NCBI RefSeq assembly: GCF_020091405.1
Contig: NZ_CP081903.1
Coordinates: 1,798,001-1,862,000 of the forward strand
Direction: 5' to 3'
DNA length: 64,000 bases
From: Bacteroides cellulosilyticus
Lineage (GTDB): Bacteria > Bacteroidota > Bacteroidia > Bacteroidales > Bacteroidaceae
In this document: in pieces, positions 48,987 to 57,840 of the stretch
Position numbering within the stretch: position 1 is the first letter of the stretch
How the letters are laid out: every line of letters begins with the position of its first letter
Made by a program: the position numbers and the translations under genes
Notes under the pieces: generated by a model
Told to the model about the DNA's origin: nothing
Databases searched by the model: none
What the model saw: only the letters and a program-made list of their open reading frames with translations

Positions 48987-51512
48987 TTATTCAACCAGCA
49001 CGAAGTACGCCCACTTCTCCGGTTCCTTCGGATATCTTTTCACCATTTCCCACTGTGCTGTAATGAAAGCTTTTCGTTTGGATGTCTTAAACTTCCAATT
49101 CTGATAAAACAGCGACATGAATTCGGCTGTTTCCTTATCCGGTACTTCCGCCAAAGTCATAATCATGTTTCTTGCTCCGGCTGAACGGAAGGCTCGTTGG
49201 AGTCCGTAAACACCTTCTCCGTCACGTATTTCACCCAGTCCGGTGTTGCAGGCAGATAGTACTACCAACTCTGTATTTAGCAGACTCATGCCGAATATCT
49301 CGTAAGCAGTGAGCAGACCGTCATCCGGCAAATTCAGTGAGGCGGAGTCTTTCCATGCTGTGCTTGCACCCGATAGAGCCAGTCCGGTGCGTAGGAGCGG
49401 ATTGTAATAGCCGCTTTTTCCTTCCTGATTCAACCCTTTGTTATTAATGTCCGGGTCGTAGGGCAGATAGAAACCATGTGTGGAAATGTGGAGTATGAAT
49501 GGTGACTCTTTCCGGGCGGATAAATCTCTAAATGCGGTTTCCGTCGCTTGTCTTCCGGAAAACACTTCCACCTGGCATCCTTTCTCCTTCAGTAGGGCGG
49601 AGACGGATGTTATTTCCCTTTTGGAGGATGGCAGGTAGTGAAACCCCTGTCCCCGTACCGGATTCTCCAGTTTGGAGGGCGGAAGTCCGTAGTCTGCCGC
49701 ACCAAACAGGACGGCCGGTTGCTTCTCCGGATACAGATGATATTTCTTCATCAGCCTGTCGGTGGCGCAGAGATAGAACGATAATACATAGGCATTGCAC
49801 AGGTATGTATTATTGTCGTCCACTATTCCGGCAAGAGGGATGGTGCTCAGTAACCCAGTGGGGTAGAGGGAGATTGCAGCTCGCTCGCCGAAATGAGCCT
49901 GTATGGGCTTCCAGATATTTTTCAGAATGAAGTCGTTCCGCCGGTCATGGTCGGGGGCATTGAGGGCTGCTCTTAACGGTTCTTCATCGCATAGCGGGAC
50001 AAAGTGCGGAGCTTTATCCGCCTCCGTAAAGACGAGTGCAGCGTATTGCCGCGCACCGTTGTCGGGGCGGTGAAGCAGGACGAACTCCACCATCACTTCT
50101 GCGTCGGCTGCTATAATCTTACGCACTGATTCCCACTCGGTGATGCAGTGGTAAGGTTCGTCCACGGTCTCCAGCGCATATGTCACGGCTTCCCTGCTCA
50201 GTGCCATGGAGCGCATATTGCTCAATATATGGGGCAGGTAATCCCCCTTGAGGTGCACGTTCATGGCGTCTTCCGTCAGCATAAGTTTGGATTGCCTTTG
50301 GCTGAGTTCCCGCAGGTATTCGTCGCCTTGCATGGTAATCATCTTCGGGCTGTATAGGGTAGGAGACACCAGGAAGAATTGTTTCATCAGCTGGGCGTTG
50401 CCGTACATGAATTCCGCCATACCTTCGTAGTTGATATGCCGGTAGGCGAAAGTTTGCATTTCGTCGTACCAGGGTTGGAAGAGGTAGAGCATGTTGGTGC
50501 GGTCCAGATCTGTATAATAAGGTATATAGCGTCCCAAGGTATTGATGAGGCATTCTTTCATCTCCCGATATGTCTGCAGGCTTTTGCCGATTTCGTTCTG
50601 CCGTTCGTAACAGCGGGCTACGAGCGTGAAACTGTCGAAGAAATTGCGCAGGACGTTCAGCCGGTAGAAGTTCATTGAATTCATCGATGCATGATACCTC
50701 CTGTCCGCTTCCTTGCGCAGAGTTTCGGCAGTGGTGTAGTCTTTCTTCATGATGGCTATGCAGGCGCGGTTGCATAGGGCGTCCTTGAGGCCGGTTATGG
50801 TCCGGGTGGGCGTATCTGTTTCTCTTATTTCACTAAGCACTTTCTCCGCATCTTTATATTTCCCGTGTTGGATGAGCGCCATGATCCATCTGTTCTTTAG
50901 TTCTTCCAATTCGAACTCAAGGAATGCCTTTTCGCCCAGTTCGGCAGCTTTCCTGAAGGATTTGATTGCGTCGGCATATCGTTTCTCCTGATAGTAATAA
51001 TCCCCCTGCAAGGTGTAAGCCTTAGCCTTATTATACTTGGCGTCCGCAAATTTGTATAGGTTTAGGGCGGATTTGAGCATTTGCTCGACATGACTGCGGA
51101 GATGGGCATTGTGCATCATGCTTTCTGCCACCAGTGTGTATGCGTTTGCCAGCCGGGCGTATGCGTTGTAGTTGTCTTCGCTCAGGGAATTGCTGTAGTT
51201 CATGTCTTCTTCCTTGAAGGAAAAAGACTGTATCAGGGCGGGCAGCAGCAATTTACCGATGGAGTCTTTGATTTGCACGTTGAAGGGGACGGTGAGCGAA
51301 GCGAGCAATGCGGCTTCATCGTACATACCCCTGTTGAAACAGTAGAGTGCCGTTCGGTGAAGTTCTCTTGCAAAGGTGATGTTGTCGGGGGCTTTGCGAA
51401 GCTTTTCTATCTGGCGTTCGCAGGCTTTTACTTCAGGCTCTTTGCGCTGCGCCTGTAGGGGCATGATGTTTGCCAGCAGTAGGATGAATATTCCCGTGAT
51501 GTATCGTGCCAT
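48987..51512 (-). CDS. Secreted TPR-CHAT peptidase
   Basis: 841 residues. Signal peptide ending PLQAQ, so periplasmic or surface. TPR helices fill about 25-450 (AKAYTLQGDYYYQEKRYADAIKSFRKA). The CHAT domain (about 540-841) has the catalytic dyad His679 (ILHISTHGFY) and Cys755 (VVLSACNTGLG), plus GLLTAYEIFGM and GVYGLQRAFRSAGARNMIM. CHAT proteins are clan-CD cysteine peptidases related to caspases and separase; some are switched on by their TPR part to cleave a partner. It is last in the caspase/sigma/membrane-protein operon, 17 bp after the membrane protein. The substrate could be that membrane protein. Confidence 0.94.
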   Translation of the reverse strand: MARYITGIFILLLANIMPLQAQRKEPEVKACERQIEKLRKAPDNITFARELHRTALYCFNRGMYDEAALLASLTVPFNVQIKDSIGKLLLPALIQSFSFKEEDMNYSNSLSEDNYNAYARLANAYTLVAESMMHNAHLRSHVEQMLKSALNLYKFADAKYNKAKAYTLQGDYYYQEKRYADAIKSFRKAAELGEKAFLEFELEELKNRWIMALIQHGKYKDAEKVLSEIRETDTPTRTITGLKDALCNRACIAIMKKDYTTAETLRKEADRRYHASMNSMNFYRLNVLRNFFDSFTLVARCYERQNEIGKSLQTYREMKECLINTLGRYIPYYTDLDRTNMLYLFQPWYDEMQTFAYRHINYEGMAEFMYGNAQLMKQFFLVSPTLYSPKMITMQGDEYLRELSQRQSKLMLTEDAMNVHLKGDYLPHILSNMRSMALSREAVTYALETVDEPYHCITEWESVRKIIAADAEVMVEFVLLHRPDNGARQYAALVFTEADKAPHFVPLCDEEPLRAALNAPDHDRRNDFILKNIWKPIQAHFGERAAISLYPTGLLSTIPLAGIVDDNNTYLCNAYVLSFYLCATDRLMKKYHLYPEKQPAVLFGAADYGLPPSKLENPVRGQGFHYLPSSKREITSVSALLKEKGCQVEVFSGRQATETAFRDLSARKESPFILHISTHGFYLPYDPDINNKGLNQEGKSGYYNPLLRTGLALSGASTAWKDSASLNLPDDGLLTAYEIFGMSLLNTELVVLSACNTGLGEIRDGEGVYGLQRAFRSAGARNMIMTLAEVPDKETAEFMSLFYQNWKFKTSKRKAFITAQWEMVKRYPKEPEKWAYFVLVE

Positions 51513-51529
51513 AGTAGTTGGTGATTGTT

Positions 51530-52144
51530 TTAGAACAGGTATTTCTCATTTAATTGTTTCAGAATGGCAGCAGCTTCCGTTGCATACAGTCCGTCTTTCC
51601 GGCTGATGGCTTCCGCTATTACTTTGGCCTTTTCCCGGTTGTTGTCGTACAGATAGGCGCAGAGCAATAACCATTCGGCTTCTTCACCATACTCCGAACT
51701 GAGCACTTCGGGTGTCAGCAAGGCAATGGCATCTTGTGCACGTTCCTGCTTCAGATAGCCGGATGCGGTGTGGAGTATGGCGGCGGTCTCGTTTCCACCT
51801 CTTGACGGTTCGATGACCGGTTCCGTATAATAAGTCAGGAAGATTTCTGCCGGGGCGTAGCGGTGACTGTTGCCGACAAAGAACAGTATACCCAGCACAA
51901 TGGCGGCTGCCGCACTGCTCCAGAGCCTTCTCAGATGTTTCCTGCGTGAATTTCCGGTCAGTGTGCGGAATGCTTCTTTTTCCGCTTCCCTGATTTCGGC
52001 TTCTGCCAGAAGACCGCGTAGCTTGACCTGCTTTTGCAGTTCCCCGTCCGTTTCCAGTTCCCGGATGAAAATTGCGCGTTCTTCCGGCGCCATCTCGTTG
52101 TTGATGAAGCGGTCTATCTGTTTGTCTCTGTACGTATCTATCAT
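51530..52144 (-). CDS. Single-pass membrane protein, probable anti-sigma factor
   Basis: 204 residues. A charged cytoplasmic N-domain (IDRFINNEMAPEERAIFIRELETDGELQKQVKLR) of the kind found in Bacteroidetes anti-sigma-like proteins precedes one membrane helix (about 75-92, SSAAAAIVLGILFFVG). The periplasmic C-domain is helical and TPR-like (ASGYLKQERAQDAIALLTPEVL, EEAEWLLLCAYLYDNNREKAKVIAEAI). No zinc-binding HxxxCxxC motif is seen. Its ATG overlaps the sigma stop by 4 bp, the classic sigma/anti-sigma arrangement. I infer it holds the sigma factor at the membrane until cleaved or bound by a periplasmic signal. Confidence 0.8.
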   Translation of the reverse strand: MIDTYRDKQIDRFINNEMAPEERAIFIRELETDGELQKQVKLRGLLAEAEIREAEKEAFRTLTGNSRRKHLRRLWSSAAAAIVLGILFFVGNSHRYAPAEIFLTYYTEPVIEPSRGGNETAAILHTASGYLKQERAQDAIALLTPEVLSSEYGEEAEWLLLCAYLYDNNREKAKVIAEAISRKDGLYATEAAAILKQLNEKYLF

Positions 52145-52725
52145 TTCTTCTCCTTTTTTTTCCAGTGTATATCAATGGTTTCCAGTCTCTTTTGCAGCTC
52201 GAAGGTCAGGCGGCGGAGGCAGGAACTTTTCTTGTTTTTGGCTACATCGGCATCTTTGTAATTCATCCGCAGGGCTATTTCTGCCATCGGCAGTCGTTCC
52301 CAGTAGAAAAGGGTAAGCACGCGGCGACAGATTTCTTCGGTTTCCTGCACTAATTGTGCCGCTATCTCTTGGGCTTCCCTCCATTCCCGGGGCGTTTCGT
52401 TGGCAGCAATCCATTCGGAGAAGAGGCTTTGTTTCTCTTCCGGTTCCATGCTGTTGCTGCGCATCCAGTTGCAGGCTTTCCGCTTGCCTATCTCGAAGAG
52501 GTAAGTTTTCAGCGAGGCCTGGCCTTCTGTGTATTTGCCGTCACGCACATTCTGGCATAAGGCTGTGAAACTTTCCTGATATAAGTCGCATGCCGTCTCC
52601 TTGTCTATGCCGTAGTATTTGCGGAGGAATGATAGGAATGGCGGTTTATAAAGCTCGTATAAACGGGTTACTTCTTCCTGGCGACCGGTTTTCCCTTTAC
52701 CGAGTAGTTGTGCGATGATTCCCAT
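52141..52725 (-). CDS. ECF-type RNA polymerase sigma factor
   Basis: 194 residues. Region 2: LYELYKPPFLSFLRKYYGIDKETACDLYQESFTAL and LKTYLFEIGKRKACNWMR. Region 4: CRRVLTLFYWERLPMAEIALRMNYKDADVAKNKKSSCLRRL, the HTH that reads -35-like elements. No signal-sensing extension is present. It starts 7 bp after the caspase gene and overlaps the membrane protein by 4 bp. It probably directs transcription of this operon and perhaps others in response to an envelope signal. Confidence 0.94.
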   Translation of the reverse strand: MGIIAQLLGKGKTGRQEEVTRLYELYKPPFLSFLRKYYGIDKETACDLYQESFTALCQNVRDGKYTEGQASLKTYLFEIGKRKACNWMRSNSMEPEEKQSLFSEWIAANETPREWREAQEIAAQLVQETEEICRRVLTLFYWERLPMAEIALRMNYKDADVAKNKKSSCLRRLTFELQKRLETIDIHWKKKEKK

Positions 52726-52732
52726 AGGCGTG

Positions 52733-53671
52733 TCAGGGTTTAAGTCCGAGGCGGAAACTATCCTGCGGGTTTGTACACTCCATGTAGGGAGTCTGTTTTC
52801 TTTTCTTCTTGTTGGCGGTCAATGCTTGCATCTTTTGCTTCAGCAGCAGGGCGAAACGGTCGACGTTGAGGAGTGTGTGTGCTGTTTCCCGTGCTGCTTC
52901 GCAGAAAGCATACGTAAGCAGTCCGTAGTAGCGCGACTGCCGGGTGTCGAAGTATTCGAAGTTGATTTCATCTGCCAGACAGGCGCTGAAAACCACTGTT
53001 GGGGCAAGTCCCGCTTCTTGTTTCAGGTGCAGACTCAGTTCCTGGTGTTTGCCTGCGGTGGGCACGTAGTCGTCCGGGGCAAAGATGTAGCCTGTACCGC
53101 GAACATAATCATCGGCTTCCGGCAGGCGGTTGCCCGTGCCGCTGTGGCAGGCATCCAGCACTACGGTGACGTGTCCCTGCTCTCCGGCCTTGCGTCGCAG
53201 GCGGCGTATCCATTCTCCAAGTTCGTCGTCGCGCAGGTGGTTTTCGCCTTCATATTCTCCCGGCTCGTACCAGAAGAGGGCATCATAAGGTATCAGGGCT
53301 TCGTCCAGTCCGTCTTCTTCGTCTCCGTTATCGTCCATCATCTGCTGGCCGTGGCAGGAGAAGTGCAGGTGCACATGGTCGCCTGCTTGCGTGGAGTTGC
53401 AGATGTTTTGCAGGGCATGGATGATGCCTCGTTTGGTAGCTTGAGCATCGGTAAGGGTGGCGATACCCGTTTCTTGGTATCCACAGGCTGCGAGCAGGGA
53501 GTGCATCAGACGGGCATCATTGTCGGCATGGATATTTTCCCATCCGTTTCCGTCCGGATAATGCGATATGTTGACGAGCAGCGCCCGGTGGGTTTGGGCG
53601 GAGAGGGTGAAGATGCTCAGCCATAGGCAGACGAAAAGGCTGCATCGTAATAGTAGTCTGTATTTTGTCAT
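52733..53671 (-). CDS. Secreted caspase-fold (C14) peptidase
   Basis: 312 residues from the ATG at 53671, chosen because it begins a signal peptide (MTKYRLLLRCSLFVCLWLSI, ending LSAQ); an in-frame ATG at 53698 adds nine residues. Caspase p20 motifs: RALLVNISHYPDG, AGDHVHLHFSCHGQQM with catalytic His107, and TVVLDACHSGTGN with Cys175. The Asp-rich DDNGDEEDGLDE loop after the His is typical of metacaspase-like enzymes that recognise basic residues. Export would put it in the periplasm, away from cytoplasmic substrates. First gene of the operon. Confidence 0.93.
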   Translation of the reverse strand: MTKYRLLLRCSLFVCLWLSIFTLSAQTHRALLVNISHYPDGNGWENIHADNDARLMHSLLAACGYQETGIATLTDAQATKRGIIHALQNICNSTQAGDHVHLHFSCHGQQMMDDNGDEEDGLDEALIPYDALFWYEPGEYEGENHLRDDELGEWIRRLRRKAGEQGHVTVVLDACHSGTGNRLPEADDYVRGTGYIFAPDDYVPTAGKHQELSLHLKQEAGLAPTVVFSACLADEINFEYFDTRQSRYYGLLTYAFCEAARETAHTLLNVDRFALLLKQKMQALTANKKKRKQTPYMECTNPQDSFRLGLKP

Positions 53672-53697
53672 TCTTTCATTGAAATGATTGCTCTGCA

Positions 53698-53705
53698 CAA
53701 AAATA
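53698..53705 (-). promoter_or_regulatory. Possible -7 element (TATTTTTG) for the caspase operon
   Basis: On the minus strand, matches TAnnTTTG about 27 bp before the caspase ATG. No -33 TTTG at the expected distance. If the operon is also read by its own ECF sigma, a second promoter must exist. Confidence 0.4.
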
Positions 53706-53757
53706 GTCTTTTATCAGGTATTTGTGGTAGTCGGGGACGAATATTTTCAAGATAAGT

Positions 53758-53790
53758 CACTCGTAGCTCGTCACTTGTAGCTCGTCACTT
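53758..53790. repeat. 14-bp tandem word, 2.4 copies
   Basis: CACTCGTAGCTCGT (53758-53771), CACTTGTAGCTCGT (53772-53785), then CACTT. The core gtagctcgt is shared with the palindrome before rnpA at 42481-42601. Confidence 0.8.
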
Positions 53791-54183
53791 TATGAGCGGC
53801 TGCTTAGGATGTGAATTGTGTTTCTTTATGAGTCTGTAATTCTTATCGTTATGAGATAAATATTATTGTCATTTCCTGTTTGTGGAAGAAAAACAGAAAC
53901 AGTTGTCTGGGTTAAGAAAATCGGAACGGTTCGACTGATGACCAGTAGGAACGCAGGGAAATGAGATTAGCCGGATGCAGATGGAAAGAGGATAATGTCT
54001 AAATCGTGCATTTACTCTTTATATTTTGATTATTACTGGCAAATGTACCTGTATTATCTGAATAGTGGAACAGATAGATAGGTCGGGTTTGAAAAAGAAT
54101 ACTTGCGAAATAGCGGAAGTAGCCGTTTCCAATGGAGTTTTTCCCTTTGCATTTTATATAAAAACACCTTTTCTTAAGCAGGG

Positions 54184-54249
54184 CTACACCCTTTTGGGCG
54201 GATGACTACACCCTTTCGGGCAGATAGCTACACCCTTTTGGACGGATGG
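54184..54249. repeat. 22-bp tandem array, 3 copies plus inverted copy
   Basis: Units 54184-54205, 54206-54227 and 54228-54249, consensus ctacacccttttgggcggat plus two bases. An inverted fragment (tgtagcccttcgg) follows to 54262. Confidence 0.85.
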
Positions 54250-54315
54250 TGTAGCCCTTCGGACAAGATGAAAAAGGTTATGCAGCTCCGTTTCTCATTA
54301 TAGGAACTACAATCT

Positions 54316-54425
54316 CTCTTAATGGGAACGCTCGTTTCTCCTAATGGGAACTGTCGTTTCTCTTAATGGGAATGCTCGTTTCTCTTAATGGGAACGCTCG
54401 TTTCACTTGGCGGAAACGCTCGTTT
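54316..54425. repeat. 22-bp tandem array, 5 copies
   Basis: Five contiguous units beginning at 54316, consensus ctcttaatgggaacgctcgt plus tt. The last unit is the most diverged. There are no spacers, so this is not a CRISPR array. Confidence 0.92.
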
Positions 54426-54873
54426 CTGCTATGAAGAAACACTTTAATATGCTATATATTAGAGTGTTATAGGTGATGTGGGAAACGGTAAAGACAAGTA
54501 TCTGTCCGTCATCTGTATCGTATATCGTGTGGCGACTACAGCAGAGGCGGCAAAGAGAGTCCGGAATGGGCAGTAGAAAAGGAAAACTAAGAAGAAAGAC
54601 AACAACGAAGAAATTATTTTTCATGAGAGGAGTAAGTTCTGCATTACTTTTTTTCATTTTTCCCTGTTACCTTTTCCTTATTTCGGGTATAGAAGGTAGA
54701 AAATGTCCTTTTACCTTGTTTTTGTCCTTTATTATAAAAAGGTGCTTTTAGTGGGTGTACAAGCTATATAAGCCGTTTGCGGAGTAAAACAAGGTAATAT
54801 TTTTTTTGCAAACAATCTTGTTGCAAATGAAGCTGTAAAGGTAATTAACTTAATTTTGAAACTGTAATAATAG

Positions 54874-55464
54874 ATGGAAATAATGAACGATAAAGCACAT
54901 ATACCCTATCACACGGCAAGGCGTTTCTTGATAGATCTTATTAAGAATAATGATTTCTCGGGTGATGATGAGATCATAAAATTGTTGCATTCTATTTTAC
55001 AGGGAAAGTCTTGTTTAAATTACTTTACCGATGGGGTTGTAAGCCGCATTCGTATTGATAAAGAAACGCGCATTTTTCTTCTTGATTATTCGGATCAAGA
55101 AGTGAAGATGCCTTGCCTGCCCAAGACCGTGTTTCTGCTTTTCCTGATTCATCCCGAAGGAGTGAATTTTAAGGGGATGCGTGCCTACTTGCAGGAGTTA
55201 TATAATATCTATCAGATTGTGATGAAGAAGAATATTGAAGCGGACAAGATCAAACAGATACTCAGCAATCTGGTAGACCCGATGAGTAACAGCATTTACG
55301 AGGCTTGTTCCATTATCCGCAACAGGCTGCTCAAGGTGGCGGGACCTTCGCGGATGAAGTTTTATGATATCACAGGCAAGCGGGGCGGATGCCATCACAT
55401 CACGCTGGACCGGGAATTGGTGATCATGGAACATGAGAAGCTGGAGAAGATGATGAATAAATGA
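54874..55464 (+). CDS. Cytoplasmic protein of unknown function
   Basis: 196 residues, basic and helical, no signal peptide. Central segments PCLPKTVFLLFLIHPEGVNFKGM and ACSIIRNRLLKVAGPSRMKFYDITG suggest a winged-helix-like or transcription-related fold, but no motif decides it. I recall similar genes in other Bacteroides before secreted-protein operons. It is first of five genes, and its TGA overlaps an ATG of the next frame. Start may be 54874 or the ATG three codons on. Confidence 0.75.
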   Translation: MEIMNDKAHIPYHTARRFLIDLIKNNDFSGDDEIIKLLHSILQGKSCLNYFTDGVVSRIRIDKETRIFLLDYSDQEVKMPCLPKTVFLLFLIHPEGVNFKGMRAYLQELYNIYQIVMKKNIEADKIKQILSNLVDPMSNSIYEACSIIRNRLLKVAGPSRMKFYDITGKRGGCHHITLDRELVIMEHEKLEKMMNK

Positions 55465-55490
55465 ATTGTATTAATTTATTAGATATTATT

Positions 55491-57254
55491 ATGAAGAACT
55501 TAATTAGCGGATTATTATTTATTGGGGCTTTGATATGCTCGGAGATGCATATACAAGCTCAGAACATGAACTTGGCGGGTGTATACGAAGCTAACACGAA
55601 AGCCAATGGTGGAGTCAGACAACTTTATGCCGTGCTCGATTTTAATACGAGTCAGGTCAAGGACTTCACCCAGTTGTTTACCGGAAAGACGGCACAATTC
55701 AAACTGTTGCCTGAAGACTTTATGAACGTCAAGAAACTGAAGAAGAGATTTGCCGGAAACACCGCAGCAGGCTTTGTGAGGTATCGTGAGAAGTTCTTAT
55801 TATCTTTCACAGAAGAGTTGAAACTGACCAACCCGCGACTGGAAGCAGGTATGATTGTGGTTGACTGGGAAAATCACTCTGGTGTGAAAGGCAAATGTGG
55901 CATCATCGTAAAGGAAGATAACTCCATTGAATTCGTAGGACTGACCAGTCTGGATCGCACCTTGAACCCGGACGGATTGACCGTCACTTGTGTGGAAGAC
56001 CGTTGTCTGGCTGATGTGCCCCGGGCTAAGAGTACGGCAGAAGGTATAGAAAACTATTTGGCAGAGTATAATAAGAAGCCGGAACCGGCATCGCAGCCGA
56101 ATGCAAACGTAGCACAGTCATCAGCCGAACCGGCTGCTGCACCTGCTGCCGGCGCACCTGCGAAACCTCATCGGACAGCCAACACCAAACTTATCACTAT
56201 TGACAGTGACTCACAAGGCGCATACGGCACTCGCTTTTGTGGAGGACTAGCCTATGTGAGGACTAATAAGAATGGTAATTATTATATGGATAAGTCCGGT
56301 AATAGAATTTTTGATTATTATCCCCGACAATCTGGTCATATCCCTTCTTTCTCGGATAGCGTAGCTATTGATTGTGAGCAATTCAAAACAGCTATCCTTG
56401 TCAATCGTAAGGGAGAAATTATTCGCAAAGTAGCTAACATTCGGAGAGTGACCAACTTTGTGGATGGCATTGCTGCTGTAACAGTTATTGTTCCGGGACG
56501 CCCGCTTCCTGACTATCGGAATATGTATATGAATACAAAAGGAGAACTTGTTTTTAAACACCTTTCTGAACCAATGACAATGGAAAATTTGAAAGAGGTA
56601 CGTCCGATGTGTGATAGTCTGATTGCTTATTATAGTTACGGCAAAAGTCTGTGGGGATTCCGCGACGTAAATGGAAAAGTTATTGTGGAACCACAGTTCA
56701 TTGAAGCCCATAATTTCAGTGAAGGAATGGCTGCTGTGAAAATAAAGACTAATGGCGGAGCAGATAAATGGGGCTACATAAATAAAGCGGGAATATTTGT
56801 TATACAACCGGCTTATTCTAATGAACCGGGTGATTTTCACAACCAAAGAGCCTATGTTCAGAATAAAGAAGGACGTTACTTTTATATTGATTCCACAAGT
56901 AAGATTTTAAGTAATCCTTTCATTAGGGTTTCTGATTTTCATAATTCTAAAGCTTTTGTGCAGGGTGATGGGCCTTGTATGTTAGTGGATACGATGTTTA
57001 AATCCGTTGCTACTTTAAGAGTTAAAATGGATTATCTGACCCGAGTAATCTATGTGGGAAATGATATTTATTTGGATGATTGTCTTCTTTCTCCTCGTGG
57101 CGAAGTGCTGTTGAAAGGAGTGAAAGAACCTTTCTATGAGGATTTGTCAGCGGGTTCTACTACTTCTTATAATTCGGCTGATGAGATTTATCATAATGGG
57201 TATATCAACCGAAAAGGAGAATATGTCATCGAGTTTGTAGAATCATCTTTCTGA
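55491..57254 (+). CDS. Secreted WG-repeat protein
   Basis: 587 residues from the ATG at 55491, which begins a signal peptide (MKNLISGLLFIGALICSEMH, ending IQAQ). An ATG at 55461 overlaps the previous stop and would add ten residues. The N-terminal domain (about 25-180) is unknown; a Pro/Ala-rich linker (about 195-230: PEPASQPNANVAQSSAEPA) leads to WG/KWG-type repeats: WGFRDVNGKVIVEPQF, KWGYINKAGIFVIQPAY, GYINRKGEYVIEF. WG repeats are beta-rich and often extracellular. Function unknown. Confidence 0.87.
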   Translation: MKNLISGLLFIGALICSEMHIQAQNMNLAGVYEANTKANGGVRQLYAVLDFNTSQVKDFTQLFTGKTAQFKLLPEDFMNVKKLKKRFAGNTAAGFVRYREKFLLSFTEELKLTNPRLEAGMIVVDWENHSGVKGKCGIIVKEDNSIEFVGLTSLDRTLNPDGLTVTCVEDRCLADVPRAKSTAEGIENYLAEYNKKPEPASQPNANVAQSSAEPAAAPAAGAPAKPHRTANTKLITIDSDSQGAYGTRFCGGLAYVRTNKNGNYYMDKSGNRIFDYYPRQSGHIPSFSDSVAIDCEQFKTAILVNRKGEIIRKVANIRRVTNFVDGIAAVTVIVPGRPLPDYRNMYMNTKGELVFKHLSEPMTMENLKEVRPMCDSLIAYYSYGKSLWGFRDVNGKVIVEPQFIEAHNFSEGMAAVKIKTNGGADKWGYINKAGIFVIQPAYSNEPGDFHNQRAYVQNKEGRYFYIDSTSKILSNPFIRVSDFHNSKAFVQGDGPCMLVDTMFKSVATLRVKMDYLTRVIYVGNDIYLDDCLLSPRGEVLLKGVKEPFYEDLSAGSTTSYNSADEIYHNGYINRKGEYVIEFVESSF

Positions 57255-57255
57255 T

Positions 57256-57831
57256 ATGGTTATGGAAAATAAAGCATTTACGAGAAAAGTTTTGATGGTG
57301 TGCATATTGCTTGTTTGCTCAACGCATGCCATGTATGCTCAATCATTCCTCAAGAAATTAGGGAAAGCCGTTGAGCGTGAACTCTTTTCTCCTGCCGGCA
57401 GTAGTGACGGTAGAAGAGATGTGTCTGCAACCAAAGTCACTTCTCCCGATCCGGAAGTGAAAGTAGAACTTCGGGATTGTGAACAGTCGGGAGATTTTGT
57501 AAAAATCAGTTTGCTGATAATAAACCAAAGCCAGTTGGAGTTTGCTTTGCAACTGGAAGCCGATGATGGAGAAAGCATTGCTTTCGACCCCGAAGGGAAT
57601 GTCTATAAACGCGGCATAACCTTTAAATTTGGTGGTCAGCAGGGAGATGTGGCGCAATGTTTCCTACCCAGGGATACTCCCGTGAAGTGCCTGGTGTCTA
57701 TTCCTGTGGAAGAACCGATAGATTTGCTCACGAAGGTGATTATCTTCTGCCGGGGGATAAACGCCACTTTGGAGAAAGATCAACTTCAGTTGACGAATGT
57801 ACCTGTGATGCATAATGAACTTACTTATTAA
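57256..57831 (+). CDS. Secreted beta-sandwich protein of unknown function
   Basis: 191 residues; signal peptide ending AMYAQ. After a basic stretch (SFLKKLGKAVERELFS) comes a beta-rich domain (VKVELRDCEQSGDFVKISLLI, FALQLEADDGESIAFDPEG, TPVKCLVSIPVEEPIDLLTKVIIFC) that looks like an immunoglobulin-type fold. It begins 1 bp after the WG-protein stop, so it is surely cotranscribed. Confidence 0.82.
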   Translation: MVMENKAFTRKVLMVCILLVCSTHAMYAQSFLKKLGKAVERELFSPAGSSDGRRDVSATKVTSPDPEVKVELRDCEQSGDFVKISLLIINQSQLEFALQLEADDGESIAFDPEGNVYKRGITFKFGGQQGDVAQCFLPRDTPVKCLVSIPVEEPIDLLTKVIIFCRGINATLEKDQLQLTNVPVMHNELTY

Positions 57832-57840
57832 ATTAATGAT

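Larger units (their letters stand above)
53706..54873. other. Repeat-rich non-coding region, about 1.17 kb
   Basis: No credible gene on either strand; the longest open frames (for example 54473-54751 plus) have poor composition and no family features. It holds a 14-bp tandem word (53758-53790), two 22-bp arrays (54184-54249 and 54316-54425) and an AT-rich leader before 54874. Promoters for both divergent operons must lie here. Confidence 0.7.

Noticed and set aside
52715..53626. Long open frame on the plus strand opposite the caspase gene
   Set aside because: It mirrors the caspase gene, which has intact His/Cys motifs and a signal peptide; the plus-strand product has no family features.
48987..53671. 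Type III-E CRISPR (Craspase) locus
   Set aside because: CHAT, TPR and sigma are shared themes, but there is no gRAMP effector, repeat array or Csx30, and the peptidases have signal peptides.
53672..53698. Upstream ATG at 53698 for the caspase gene
   Set aside because: Adds nine residues before the signal peptide, and the possible -7 element overlaps that position.
54316..54425. Possible CRISPR array
   Set aside because: Units are contiguous with no unique spacers, only 22 bp long, and no cas genes are near.
54473..54751. Plus-strand 92-codon frame in the repeat-rich gap
   Set aside because: Basic low-complexity start, no conserved features, located in non-coding repeat DNA; a small membrane peptide cannot be fully excluded.
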